Assembly: GCA_040755725.1 (NCBI GenBank)
Contig: JBFMAI010000012.1
Location: 1 to 44,496, forward strand
Length of the DNA stretch: 44,496 nt
Direction: 5' to 3'
Origin: JBFMAI01 sp040755725
GTDB taxonomy: Bacteria > Planctomycetota > Phycisphaerae > UBA1845 > Fen-1342
In this document: positions 6,642 to 13,596 of the stretch, piece after piece
How the letters are laid out: the number at the start of each line of letters is the position of its first letter
Position numbering within the stretch: position 1 is the stretch's first letter
Made by a program: the position numbers and the translations under genes
The notes under the pieces: model-generated
The model's database searches: none
What the model saw: the letters and a program-made list of their open reading frames with translations, nothing else
Told to the model about the DNA's origin: nothing

Positions 6642-8631
6642 GGTGCCGGAGCAGGTGCCCGACCAACTCGAACTCCGCTGCCTGCCGGGCCGCATCACGC
6701 TCGAAGCCCTGGCGGTCGAAGGCGAGGCCGAGGCCATCCCGCGTTTCACGATGCTCGCCTACACCGGTGAGCCACTGCGTGTGGACGGCTGGCGGTTCCC
6801 GGTCGTCGTCGACCTGGAGGGGCTGTCGATCCCGTCGCAGCGCCGGCCGGTGCGTTTCGGCCACAGTATGTATGCCGGCGTCGGGCACACGGAGCGGATT
6901 GCGGTCGAGGGCGGGCGTTTGATCGCGGAAGGCATCGTGTCGCGCGACACCGTGGCGGCGCGTGAAGTCGTCGCCAGCGGCAAGCGGGGCTTCCCCTGGC
7001 AGGCGTCGATCGGCGCCCAGGTTACGCAGGCCGAGTTCATCCGGGCGAGCAAGAGCGTCACCGTGAACAGCCGCACGTTCGAGGGACCGCTCTACGTGGC
7101 GCGGCGGACGGTGCTGGGCGAGATCAGCTTTGTGGATCTGGGCGCGGACGGGAACACCTCCGCCACGATCGCGGCACAGCAGCAGGAGCACGAACTCATG
7201 GACGAGACGAAGGACACGGAGGTCCTCGAGACCGAGGCGCAGGATGCGCCGCAAAATGTCGCGCCGGGCGACACGGCGGAGGGTGCCGGCACGGAGGCCG
7301 GCCCCGCCGCCAACCCGGTCGCGGAACTCCGGGCGCAGGCCGTGGCGGAGACCAAGCGCATTGCCGCCATTCGCACGCTCTGCGCGGGCAAGCACGCCGA
7401 GATCGAAGCCCAGGCCATCACCGAGGGCTGGTCGCGCGACAAGACGGAACTGGCCGTCCTGCGCGCGAACCGCCCGAAAGCCCCGGCGATCCACACGGCC
7501 GAGAACGCCGCCGGTGCCCAGGTGCTCGAGGCGGCGTGCATGCTCACCGCCGGCCTGAACAAGGTCGACGAGCTGTACGACGAGCCGACGCTGGAAGCCG
7601 CCCAGCGGCGTTTCCGTGGCGGGATTGGGCTGCAGGAACTGCTGCTCGAGGCGGCGTATGCCAACGGCTACACCGGCCGGAACTTCCGCGACAGCCGCGA
7701 GGTGCTGCGCTGTGCCTTCGGCCAGAACCTGCAGGCGGGTTTCTCGACCATCGACATCGGCGGCATCCTCAGCAACGTCGCGAATAAGTTCCTGCTGGAG
7801 GGCTTTTTCAGCGTCGAGCGGACGTGGCGGAACATCTGCGCCGTCCGGAACGTCAGCGACTTCAAGACGGTCACGAGCTACCGGCTGATCGGCAAGGACC
7901 AGTACGAGCAGGTCGCCCCGGGCGGCGAGCTGAAGCACGGCACGCTGGGTGAGCAGGCCTACACGAACAAGGCCGACACGTACGGCTTGCTGCTGGCGAT
8001 CGACCGCCGGGACATCATCAACGATGACCTGGGCGCGATCACCACGGTTCCCCGCAAGCTGGGGCGCGGCAGCGGCCTGAAGATCAACGACATCTTCTGG
8101 TCGATCTTCATGAACAACGCGGCGTTCTTCGCCGCCGGCAACAGCAACTACCTGACCGGGGCCGACACGGCGCTGTCGATCGAGGGCATGTCCAAGGCGG
8201 AGAAGGCGTTCCTGGACCAGACCGACCCGGACGGCAAGCCGCTCGGTGCGATGCCGGCGGTGGTGCTCGTACCCACGGCGCTGAGCGCCATGGCCACGGT
8301 GCTCTACAAGTCGCTGGAGATCCGCGACACAACCGCCAGCACCAAGTACCCGATCGCCAACCCACACACCGGCAAGTTCCGCGCGGAGGTCAGCCGGTAC
8401 TTGAGCAACACGCAGTACACCGGCAACTCGGAAAAGGCCTGGTATCTGCTGGCTGATCCGATCGACCTGGCGGTGATCGAGGTCGCGTTCCTCAACGGTC
8501 AGGAGGCGCCCACGATCGAGACTGCGGACGCTGACTTCAACGTGCTCGGCGTGCAGATGCGCGGCTACCACGATTTCGGGGTCGCGCTGCAGGAACCCCG
8601 CGGCGGGATCAAGAGCAAGGGCGAGGTGTAA
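6604..8631 (+). CDS. Fused prohead protease and Mu gpT-like major capsid protein
   Basis: A 675-aa polyprotein-like head gene. Residues about 40-190 look like a prohead protease: RFGHSMYAGVGHTE supplies a catalytic His (about H87), PWQASIGA a Ser (about S135), and LGEISFVDLGADGNTS the third conserved box. Residues about 195-270 are an Ala/Glu/Gly-rich linker. Residues about 370-675 form the shell domain, with the Mu gpT-like signature LLLAIDRRDIINDDLGAITT and the C-terminal MRGYHDFGVALQEPRGG. In Mu the protease/scaffold (gpI) and capsid (gpT) are separate genes; here they are one frame. ATG 6604 follows AGGAGG. Processing after assembly is expected from the family. A strong hairpin follows the stop. 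Confidence 0.88.
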   Translation: MSRKTSQTARPLEVPEQVPDQLELRCLPGRITLEALAVEGEAEAIPRFTMLAYTGEPLRVDGWRFPVVVDLEGLSIPSQRRPVRFGHSMYAGVGHTERIAVEGGRLIAEGIVSRDTVAAREVVASGKRGFPWQASIGAQVTQAEFIRASKSVTVNSRTFEGPLYVARRTVLGEISFVDLGADGNTSATIAAQQQEHELMDETKDTEVLETEAQDAPQNVAPGDTAEGAGTEAGPAANPVAELRAQAVAETKRIAAIRTLCAGKHAEIEAQAITEGWSRDKTELAVLRANRPKAPAIHTAENAAGAQVLEAACMLTAGLNKVDELYDEPTLEAAQRRFRGGIGLQELLLEAAYANGYTGRNFRDSREVLRCAFGQNLQAGFSTIDIGGILSNVANKFLLEGFFSVERTWRNICAVRNVSDFKTVTSYRLIGKDQYEQVAPGGELKHGTLGEQAYTNKADTYGLLLAIDRRDIINDDLGAITTVPRKLGRGSGLKINDIFWSIFMNNAAFFAAGNSNYLTGADTALSIEGMSKAEKAFLDQTDPDGKPLGAMPAVVLVPTALSAMATVLYKSLEIRDTTASTKYPIANPHTGKFRAEVSRYLSNTQYTGNSEKAWYLLADPIDLAVIEVAFLNGQEAPTIETADADFNVLGVQMRGYHDFGVALQEPRGGIKSKGEV

Positions 8632-8644
8632 CGAACTCAACCGG

Positions 8645-8677
8645 CGGATTCAGAACGGCGGCCCCGTTCTGAATCCG
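8645..8677 (+). terminator. Strong hairpin after the capsid gene
   Basis: A perfect 14-bp inverted repeat, CGGATTCAGAACGG (8645-8658) and its complement (8664-8677), encloses a 5-base loop. It lies 14 bp past the capsid stop and 32 bp before the next start. There is no T-run behind it, so it may be a partial terminator or an mRNA-stabilising hairpin that raises capsid transcript abundance over downstream genes. The role is inferred. Confidence 0.6.
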
Positions 8678-8708
8678 GCCTTCTTCATGCTGGATTCGGA
8701 GGTGCTTC

Positions 8709-9044
8709 ATGGCACAGGCAACATTCGTGCACGACGGTGGCACGGTCGACTACACGCCGGGCTCTGCGGTAGCCGCTGGCGACGTCATCGTGCAAGGCGA
8801 GCTGGTCGGCGTCGCCCGTACCCCGATCGCCGCGAACGCGCTCGGGTCGCTGGCGGTGGACGGCGTGTTCGACTTCGCCAAGGCGACGGGCGTCGGCACC
8901 GCGATCACCGCGGGCGCCAACGTCTATTGGGACGACACGAACAACGTGGCCACGACCACCGCTTCCGGCAACAAGCTGCTCGGCAAGTGCGTGAAGGCAG
9001 CCGCGGACGCTGCCGCCACGGTGCGCGTCCGGATGAGTCAGTAG
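8709..9044 (+). CDS. DUF2190-type capsid decoration (cement) protein
   Basis: A 111-residue protein directly after the major capsid. Motifs VAAGDVIVQGELVGVARTPI, ALGSLAVDGVFDFAKATG, TAITAGANVYWDDTNN, LLGKCVKAAADAAATVRVRM match the DUF2190 family, small all-beta proteins that decorate and stabilise phage heads. Length (about 110 aa) is as usual for the family. Start ATG 8709 lies behind TCGGAGGTGC. It acts on the outer capsid surface; no membrane or signal sequence is seen. Confidence in the family is high from the motif order and the capsid-adjacent position. Confidence 0.88.
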   Translation: MAQATFVHDGGTVDYTPGSAVAAGDVIVQGELVGVARTPIAANALGSLAVDGVFDFAKATGVGTAITAGANVYWDDTNNVATTTASGNKLLGKCVKAAADAAATVRVRMSQ

Positions 9045-9050
9045 GCGGCC

Positions 9051-9431
9051 ATGTCGAACCTGCTCGAACAAGGCGCGGCGTGGCTGCAGGAGCAGCGCAC
9101 ACGTCACTTGTCGCGGACGGTCACCTACCTCCGCGCCGGCGACAGTGTGAGCCTGCCCGCCACGATCGGGCAGACCGCGTTCGAGCAGGCCGACGAGTAC
9201 GGCGTGATCCACCGCACGGAGTCACGGGACTACCTGATCACGGCGGCGGACCTCGTCCTGGCGGGCAAGCAGGACCTGCCCGGAGCCGGCGACCGCATCC
9301 GCGAGACGGATGGTGACCAGATCTTCCTCTATGAGGTGATGGCGCCGGGCGGCGAGCCGCCGTGGCGTTACAGCGACGCGTACCGCCGGACGCTGCGCAT
9401 CCACACGAAATTCGTAGGCATGGAGCGCTAG
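9051..9431 (+). CDS. Head-tail joining / head completion protein
   Basis: 126-aa protein starting six bases after the previous stop. The N-terminus is helical (LLEQGAAWLQEQRTRHLSR), then a beta-barrel-like part: TVTYLRAGDSVSLPATIGQT, the conserved-looking RDYLITAADL, LPGAGDRIRETDGDQIFLYEV, and PWRYSDAYRRTLRIHTKFVG. This order and the 'SR-DFLI-DL' core resemble head-closure or connector proteins found between capsid and tail genes in siphophages. The exact family is not certain. Function in sealing the head and docking the tail is inferred from position and fold. Confidence 0.72.
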   Translation: MSNLLEQGAAWLQEQRTRHLSRTVTYLRAGDSVSLPATIGQTAFEQADEYGVIHRTESRDYLITAADLVLAGKQDLPGAGDRIRETDGDQIFLYEVMAPGGEPPWRYSDAYRRTLRIHTKFVGMER

Positions 9432-9435
9432 AGCC

Positions 9436-9678
9436 ATGAGCGACGGTCAGTCCGACAAGTGCCAGTTCCAGCCGACCTGCCTGAAGGACCTGGGCGAGAT
9501 CCGCTCGGCGGTCTTCGGCAACAGCCATCCAGAGAAGTCGCTGCTGGTGCGCATGGAGCGGGTCGAATCCCGGCTCGCGGCCATCCAGAAGCTCTCGCTG
9601 GCGACGCTCTGTGGTGTGGGCACGCTGCTGCTGAAGTTCCTCGGGGCGTGGCTGGAAGGGTTGATGCGAGGTTCGTGA
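9436..9678 (+). CDS. Small membrane protein, XhlA/holin-like
   Basis: 80 residues: a cytosolic N-terminus with two Cys (KCQFQPTC), a charged amphipathic helix (LLVRMERVESRLAAIQKL) and one transmembrane segment at the C-terminus (SLATLCGVGTLLLKFLGAWL). This order, coiled-coil then a single membrane segment in an approximately 80-aa protein, resembles XhlA-type phage proteins that cooperate with holins in lysis. No endolysin is recognisable in the window, and the gene sits among head-tail genes, so a lysis role is tentative. Its stop overlaps the next start (TGATG). Confidence 0.6.
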   Translation: MSDGQSDKCQFQPTCLKDLGEIRSAVFGNSHPEKSLLVRMERVESRLAAIQKLSLATLCGVGTLLLKFLGAWLEGLMRGS

Positions 9679-10112
9679 TGCCGGACAGCACACTCATTGC
9701 GCTCGCCGATGCGGTCGTCGCCAGCCTGAACGCCGGCACGTTCAGCATGTCGTTCCAGGCGGAGCGCGGCTATCGCCCGGCCGTGGAATTGCAGGTGCTG
9801 CAGGCGGTGAAGGTCACCGTCATCCCGAAGAGCCTCGCGATCAGTGCAGCCACGCGCGCCGACGGCTTCTACGACTGTGCGATCGACATTGGCGTACAGC
9901 GCAAGGTAGATGTCGACGATCCTGCGGCCCTGGATGTGCTCATGAAGTTGGTCGAGGAGATCGGCGATCACCTGCGCTACCGCAAAATCGAGGGATTCGC
10001 CCTGGCGGCCTGGCTCGCGCTCGAGAACGAGCCGGTCTTCGCGCCGGAGCACTTGGAGCAGTACCGGCAGTTCACGAGCCTACTGACCGTCACGTATCGG
10101 GTGCGGAGGTGA
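9678..10112 (+). CDS. Tail completion / tail terminator-like protein
   Basis: 144 residues, start ATG 9678 overlapping the previous stop codon by one base. N-terminal helix MPDSTLIALADAVVASLNAG is followed by a beta-rich domain (RPAVELQVLQAVKVTVIPKS, CAIDIGVQRKVDVDD) and a helix-strand end (MKLVEEIGDHLRYRKIEGFA, SLLTVTYRVRR). Both fold and position, just before tail tube genes, match the tail-terminator (gpU-like) class that stops tail tube polymerisation and binds the head connector. The specific family is not proved. Confidence 0.68.
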   Translation: MPDSTLIALADAVVASLNAGTFSMSFQAERGYRPAVELQVLQAVKVTVIPKSLAISAATRADGFYDCAIDIGVQRKVDVDDPAALDVLMKLVEEIGDHLRYRKIEGFALAAWLALENEPVFAPEHLEQYRQFTSLLTVTYRVRR

Positions 10113-10118
10113 GCGCGC

Positions 10119-10823
10119 ATGCCGCTGCAGTGGTTCGCGGGCTTCGAGGCGGCCGACTTCACCGAAGTGGTCACCGTCAGCGGGGCGACGGTGGGCGCGG
10201 CGTACAAGCGCAGCGGCGGCTACGGCTGCCGTTTGACCGTGCCGACCGGGACCACGTTGATCAACATCGCGGTGGGGAATGGCTACGACGCCAATGGGAA
10301 CCCGACCACGATCAGCCGAACGGCATACACGATTGGTTTCGGCCTGCGTGTGATCGCGCTGCCGCAGACGAACGGCCAGTGGGAGCACCTGGTCTTCATC
10401 GGCTCGGGCGCCACGCACCGAGCGTCGCTGCGGCTGGGCTCGGACGGCACGCTGCGGCTGCACCTCGGTACGGTGGGCTCACCGCATCTAGCGAGCTTCG
10501 GGCCGATTCAGCTGAACCGCTGGTATTTCTGCGAGCTGGTGGTGCTCTCCGACCGGTACGTCTGGCGCATGGACGGATCGGTCGTGGCACACGGCCTCGG
10601 CGGGCCGGGTGGGTCGATGAACGTGGCGTACCTGGGCAAGCGCTACAACCTTGCGTCGCAGGGCTACACGGTCGAAGTGGACGACGTGTACACGTGCGAC
10701 GACGCCACGATGTTCGGGCCGACGGTGCGCGTGGCGCGGCTGAACGCGAACGTAAACGGCTCACAGTTTGGGTGGACGCCGTATCCGAGCGAGCCGCCGC
10801 CCGAGGCGGGAGAAGGAGCCTGA
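10119..10823 (+). CDS. ConA/LamG-like virion protein
   Basis: 234 residues with a repeated beta-strand pattern typical of the concanavalin-like jelly roll: an N-terminal GFEAADFTEVVTVSGATV, then GGYGCRLTVPTG, YTIGFGLRVIALP, SLRLGSDGTLRLHLGTV, RWYFCELVVLSDRYVWRMDG, VEVDDVYTCDD. Such domains in phages bind carbohydrates or act as capsid/tail decoration. The C-terminal 30 residues are proline-rich and disordered. No signal peptide. It sits between the tail terminator and tail tube genes, so surface adhesion or decoration is a fair inference, with the ligand unknown. Confidence 0.68.
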   Translation: MPLQWFAGFEAADFTEVVTVSGATVGAAYKRSGGYGCRLTVPTGTTLINIAVGNGYDANGNPTTISRTAYTIGFGLRVIALPQTNGQWEHLVFIGSGATHRASLRLGSDGTLRLHLGTVGSPHLASFGPIQLNRWYFCELVVLSDRYVWRMDGSVVAHGLGGPGGSMNVAYLGKRYNLASQGYTVEVDDVYTCDDATMFGPTVRVARLNANVNGSQFGWTPYPSEPPPEAGEGA

Positions 10824-10824
10824 C

Positions 10825-11499
10825 GTGGACTACTGGGAGTACGTCAGCCAGGTCCCGCAGGACGGCGACGCCACGTACCTGGACGGCAGTTACCCCGGTG
10901 CGGTGTTCAATGTCGGTGTCGCAGACGTGGTGTTGGCGCCCGGCGAGAAGGTCATCGCCGTGGCCGCGGCGGTGTGCTGGCGCAACACCAGCAGCGGCAA
11001 CGGGCGGGTCACGCTGCGTGTCGGCGGGGCCGAGCAGGCCACCGCGAACTTCCTGCCCGGCGGGACGTACGACACGGTTTTCGTGTTTGCCCGCAACTCC
11101 CCGGCGACGGCCAAGCCGTGGACGCGCGCGGAGGTCAACGCCGCACTGGTCGGTGCAGTCGTCAACACCGGCTATGGCCTGCGGGCCACGCAGGCCGGGC
11201 TGCACGTGCTGCTGCACACGCCGCCCGTCGTGCCCCTCAAACCGAAGGAGTGGCCCATGAACTTCAAGGCGCTCGAGTCGCTGACGGCGACGGGCTCGGA
11301 CCAGGCGGTCGAAGTGCCGCGCGGCGCCACACTGATCGTGCGGCCACTGGCGGCGAACGTGGAGGTCCGGGACGTGTCCGGTGCGACCGCGAAGCTGACG
11401 ATCCCAGCCGACTCGATGGTGATGCTCGGTCCGTCCTACGGCCAGACGGTGTATCTGCGGGCCACGGCCGGCACGGTGATCGAACTCGGGCTCACGTAG
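10825..11499 (+). CDS. Hypothetical virion protein, 224 aa, with possible internal start
   Basis: Start GTG 10825 follows AGAAGGAGCC and lies one base past the previous stop. The N-terminal half (VAVCWRNTSSG-type strands and GGAEQATANFLPGGTYDTVF) and the C-terminal half (SLTATGSDQAVEVPRGATLI, YLRATAGTVIELGLT) look like two small beta domains. The junction contains an ATG at 11257 preceded by AAGGAG with good spacing, which could produce an 80-residue short form of the second domain. Family not recognised. Co-directional with tail genes, so probably a structural or decoration protein. Confidence 0.68.
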   Translation: MDYWEYVSQVPQDGDATYLDGSYPGAVFNVGVADVVLAPGEKVIAVAAAVCWRNTSSGNGRVTLRVGGAEQATANFLPGGTYDTVFVFARNSPATAKPWTRAEVNAALVGAVVNTGYGLRATQAGLHVLLHTPPVVPLKPKEWPMNFKALESLTATGSDQAVEVPRGATLIVRPLAANVEVRDVSGATAKLTIPADSMVMLGPSYGQTVYLRATAGTVIELGLT

Positions 11500-11526
11500 C
11501 GCCCGGCAGTCATGGAGGACTGAAAC

Positions 11527-11943
11527 ATGGCCAACTTCGTACTGGGGATGAACGCCAAGCTGTACCACGGCGCGGCGGGCAATCCCGCGTCCACGGAAAT
11601 GACCAACGTCCGCAACGTCACGCTGAATCTGGAGGCGGGCGAGGCGGACGTCACCACCCGGGCCAACCAGGGCTGGCGGGCGACGGCGCCCACGCTGCGC
11701 GAATGCTCGGTCGAGTTCGAGATGGTCTGGGACCCCGCGGATGCAGGTTTCACGGCGATCAAGAACGCCTACCTCACCGCCGGCCTGATCGCGCTGAAGG
11801 TGCTGGACAGGGAAGGCGGCCAGGGCCCGGACGGCGACTTCTCGATCACGTCCTTCAGCCGCAGCGAGGAGCTGGAGGAGGCGATCACGGTCAGCGTGAC
11901 CGCCAAGCTCGCGGTCTACCGCACCTGGGTCACGGGGAGCTGA
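11527..11943 (+). CDS. Major tail tube protein
   Basis: 138 residues with the tail-tube pattern: MANFVLGMNAKLYHGAAGNP, VRNVTLNLEAGEADVTTRAN, a helix-loop (RATAPTLRECSVEFEMVWDP), GLIALKVLDREGGQGPDGDF, and a closing strand ITVSVTAKLAVYRTW. The 'NV...L.LE..EADVTTR...W' core is typical of the hexameric-ring tail tube of long-tailed phages. It polymerises around the tape measure to form the conduit for DNA. Start ATG 11527 has GGAGGACTGAAAC upstream. It directly precedes the tail chaperone genes, as usual in siphophage gene order. Confidence 0.85.
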   Translation: MANFVLGMNAKLYHGAAGNPASTEMTNVRNVTLNLEAGEADVTTRANQGWRATAPTLRECSVEFEMVWDPADAGFTAIKNAYLTAGLIALKVLDREGGQGPDGDFSITSFSRSEELEEAITVSVTAKLAVYRTWVTGS

Positions 11944-11948
11944 GCGCC

Positions 11949-12434
11949 ATGAAGACCTTTACCGACAACGCCGGGCGAACATGGACGATCGCCATCAACG
12001 TCGACGTGCTCAAACGCGTGCGCGGCCTGGTCGACGTGAACCTGCTCGACATCCTCGACGGGAAGCTCATCGAGCGGCTGTACCGCGATCCGGTGCTCCT
12101 GTGCGACGTCGTCTACGCCGTGTGCAAGCCCGAGGCGGACGCGAAGAGCGTCAGCGATGAGGACTTCGGCCGCGCGATGGCGGGTGACGCGATCGAGCAG
12201 GCGACCAAGGCGCTGCTGGAGGAACTGGTGCTTTTTTCCCCGAGCCCGAGGGATCGGGCGAACCTCCAGCGCGTGCTCGAGACCACCTGGCGGGTGATGG
12301 ACAAAGCACGGGACCTGGTCGAGGCCCGGCTGGCGACTGTCGACGCGGAGCAGATCGTCGCCCAAGCGCTCGTGACGTCTGGGACCTTATCTGGCAGTGC
12401 GCCGGAATCGCCGGAATTGACCCGGGCCGACTGA
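11949..12434 (+). CDS. Tail assembly chaperone, upstream (gpG-like) frame
   Basis: 161 residues starting at ATG 11949, six bases after the tube gene. The beginning MKTFTDNAGRTWTIAINVDV and IERLYRDPVLLCDVVYAVCK, then VSDEDFGRAMAGDAIEQATK and a helical end, are typical of small tail chaperones located between tube and tape measure. These coat the tape measure during tube assembly and are not in the virion. As in many long-tailed phages, a second frame (12374-12673) overlaps its 3' end and is probably joined by -1 frameshifting. The last residues (SGSAPESPELTRAD) are low-complexity. Confidence 0.8.
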   Translation: MKTFTDNAGRTWTIAINVDVLKRVRGLVDVNLLDILDGKLIERLYRDPVLLCDVVYAVCKPEADAKSVSDEDFGRAMAGDAIEQATKALLEELVLFSPSPRDRANLQRVLETTWRVMDKARDLVEARLATVDAEQIVAQALVTSGTLSGSAPESPELTRAD

Positions 12435-12673
12435 CGCTCCGCGAGCTGCTCGCGCTGGCCGAGGCGCGCGCGAAGGACGAGTGGGCGCGCACGAGCGCGC
12501 TGCTGGCGCTGCTCGCGAACTGCCATCGCGACCCGAAGAAGACGCGGGCCCTCAAGCCGGCGGATTTCGACCCGTTCGCGCGGCGCGCTGCGCCGGTGGA
12601 GGTCGGGATGGAAGCGATCAAGGAGTTCTTTACCACAGGCAAACTCCCGGGCACGGATGCCCGGGTGCAGTGA
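12374..12673 (+). CDS. Tail assembly chaperone extension in the -1 frame (gpGT-like)
   Basis: Reading -1 relative to the upstream chaperone gives DVWDLIWQCAGIAGIDPGRL, then LTLRELLALAEARAKDEWAR, LLALLANCHRDPKKTRALKP and a stop at 12671-12673. The content looks like a typical chaperone extension ('TLRELL..AEAR.. W..TS.LLALLAN..RDPKKTR...DF.P'). From about 12236 to well past 12434 this frame has no ATG, GTG or TTG, so independent initiation is unlikely and programmed -1 frameshifting is the simplest explanation. The exact slip site is unknown; a T6C4 run at 12232-12241 is one candidate and the -1 frame is open from there. The coordinates begin at the first residue that looks conserved. Confidence 0.7.
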   Translation, partial: DVWDLIWQCAGIAGIDPGRLTLRELLALAEARAKDEWARTSALLALLANCHRDPKKTRALKPADFDPFARRAAPVEVGMEAIKEFFTTGKLPGTDARVQ

Positions 12674-12701
12674 TGTGAGGCAACGCGTAAGGAGAATGCA
12701 C

Positions 12702-13055
12702 ATGCCTCTTCCGGAAGAAGTCGTGCAGAGTGTGTCGTCCACCAACTTCAAGTCGCTGGGCGACGGTCCGTCGTTCTACCACAACCTGGCGATGAGCAAC
12801 GCGGTCAACCAGCAGAACCTGGCGGCGCAGAACGCGATCGCGCAGCAGCAGGCGCTGGGCACCGTGCTGACCGCCGCGGTGGGCAAGATCGTCAAGGCCC
12901 TGACCGAGGCGGACGCCGAGGAGGCGGTCTCGCTGAGCAAGGTCATGAGCGGCGACGACGTCGCGGCCAAGATCGCGAGCCTGATCGGCTCGCTGGGCTT
13001 CGGCCAGATCGGGGCCAAGACGGCCCAGACCACGCCGCCGCCGACCGGCACGTAG
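12702..13055 (+). CDS. RebB-like (R-body killing-trait domain) protein in tail module
   Basis: 117 residues. I pick ATG 12702 over ATG 12696 because AAGGAG is spaced better for it. The pattern EVVQSVSSTNFKSLGDGPSF, YHNLAMSNAVNQQNLAAQNA, IAQQQALGTVLTAAVGK resembles the RebB domain (sequences with 'QSN.K.LGD.PA', then Ala/Asn-rich 'A..NA..NQQ' helices), the structural subunit of R-bodies, coiled protein ribbons. The C-terminus is low-complexity (TAQTTPPPTGT). A RebB-type protein between tail chaperone and tape measure is unexpected. The assignment is by eye, and a coiled-coil tail component with convergent composition is the alternative. An intrinsic terminator follows. Confidence 0.55.
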   Translation: MPLPEEVVQSVSSTNFKSLGDGPSFYHNLAMSNAVNQQNLAAQNAIAQQQALGTVLTAAVGKIVKALTEADAEEAVSLSKVMSGDDVAAKIASLIGSLGFGQIGAKTAQTTPPPTGT

Positions 13056-13071
13056 TCGGTTCCAGTGATGG

Positions 13072-13111
13072 CGCCCGCGGAGTGGCCGATCCGGCGCTCC
13101 GCGGGCGTTTT
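13072..13111 (+). terminator. Intrinsic terminator after the RebB-like gene
   Basis: An 11-bp perfect stem, CGCCCGCGGAG (13072-13082) with CTCCGCGGGCG (13097-13107), a 14-base loop, then TTTT at 13108-13111. This is a classic rho-independent terminator, 17 bp past the stop at 13055 and 27 bp before the next start. It could end or attenuate the head-to-chaperone transcript ahead of the tape measure segment. Confidence 0.8.
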
Positions 13112-13137
13112 CCTACGCTGGGGGCGAGGTGTGCGGC

Positions 13138-13578
13138 ATGATCACGATGCAGATCAAAGACCTGTTCTTCGACAAGCAGACGGTGCTGCGCGCCGTGGAC
13201 AAGGCCAAGCGCGCCGTGCTGTCGAAGGCGGGTGCATTCATCCGCACCACCGCGAAACACAGCATCCGGACGAAAAAGGGTAGCGCGCCGGCGGGCCAAC
13301 CGCCGCACTCACACGAAGGCTCGCTGCGCCGGCTGATCTACTTCGGGTACGACCCAGCCAGCGATTCGGTCGTCGTCGGCCCGGTGGGCTTCCAGCGCAG
13401 CACCGCTCCCAACGTGCTCGAGTTTGGCGGCAGGACCGAGGTGCGACGCCGGCGGCGCGGCCAGGTTGTCCGCACCCGTGTGGCCATCGATCAGCGCCCA
13501 TTCATGGGCCCCGCGCTCGAGAAGGAGCGCCCGCAGCTCCCCAAGCGTTGGGGCGGCAGCGTGCGCGGAGGCTACTAA
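13138..13578 (+). CDS. HK97 gp10-like tail completion protein
   Basis: 146 residues from ATG 13138, which has GCGAGG about 8 bases upstream; a GTG at 13129 is possible but less well placed. The N-terminal helix (DKQTVLRAVDKAKRAVLSKA) is followed by FIRTTAKHSIRTKKGSAPAG, HSHEGSLRRLIYFGYDPASD, VVVGPVGF, NVLEFGGRTEV and RPFMGPALEKERPQLPKRW. The 'R..A...I....G.A...G.. ..G.L....... ..VGP......VLEFGG. ...RPFM.PAL' order matches gp10/tail-completion proteins, small proteins acting at the head-tail interface. It is unusual to find it after rather than before the tail tube, and the gene ends next to the inserted leftward gene. Confidence 0.8.
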   Translation: MITMQIKDLFFDKQTVLRAVDKAKRAVLSKAGAFIRTTAKHSIRTKKGSAPAGQPPHSHEGSLRRLIYFGYDPASDSVVVGPVGFQRSTAPNVLEFGGRTEVRRRRRGQVVRTRVAIDQRPFMGPALEKERPQLPKRWGGSVRGGY

Positions 13579-13596
13579 TGACAGTTTCTGCCCCCA

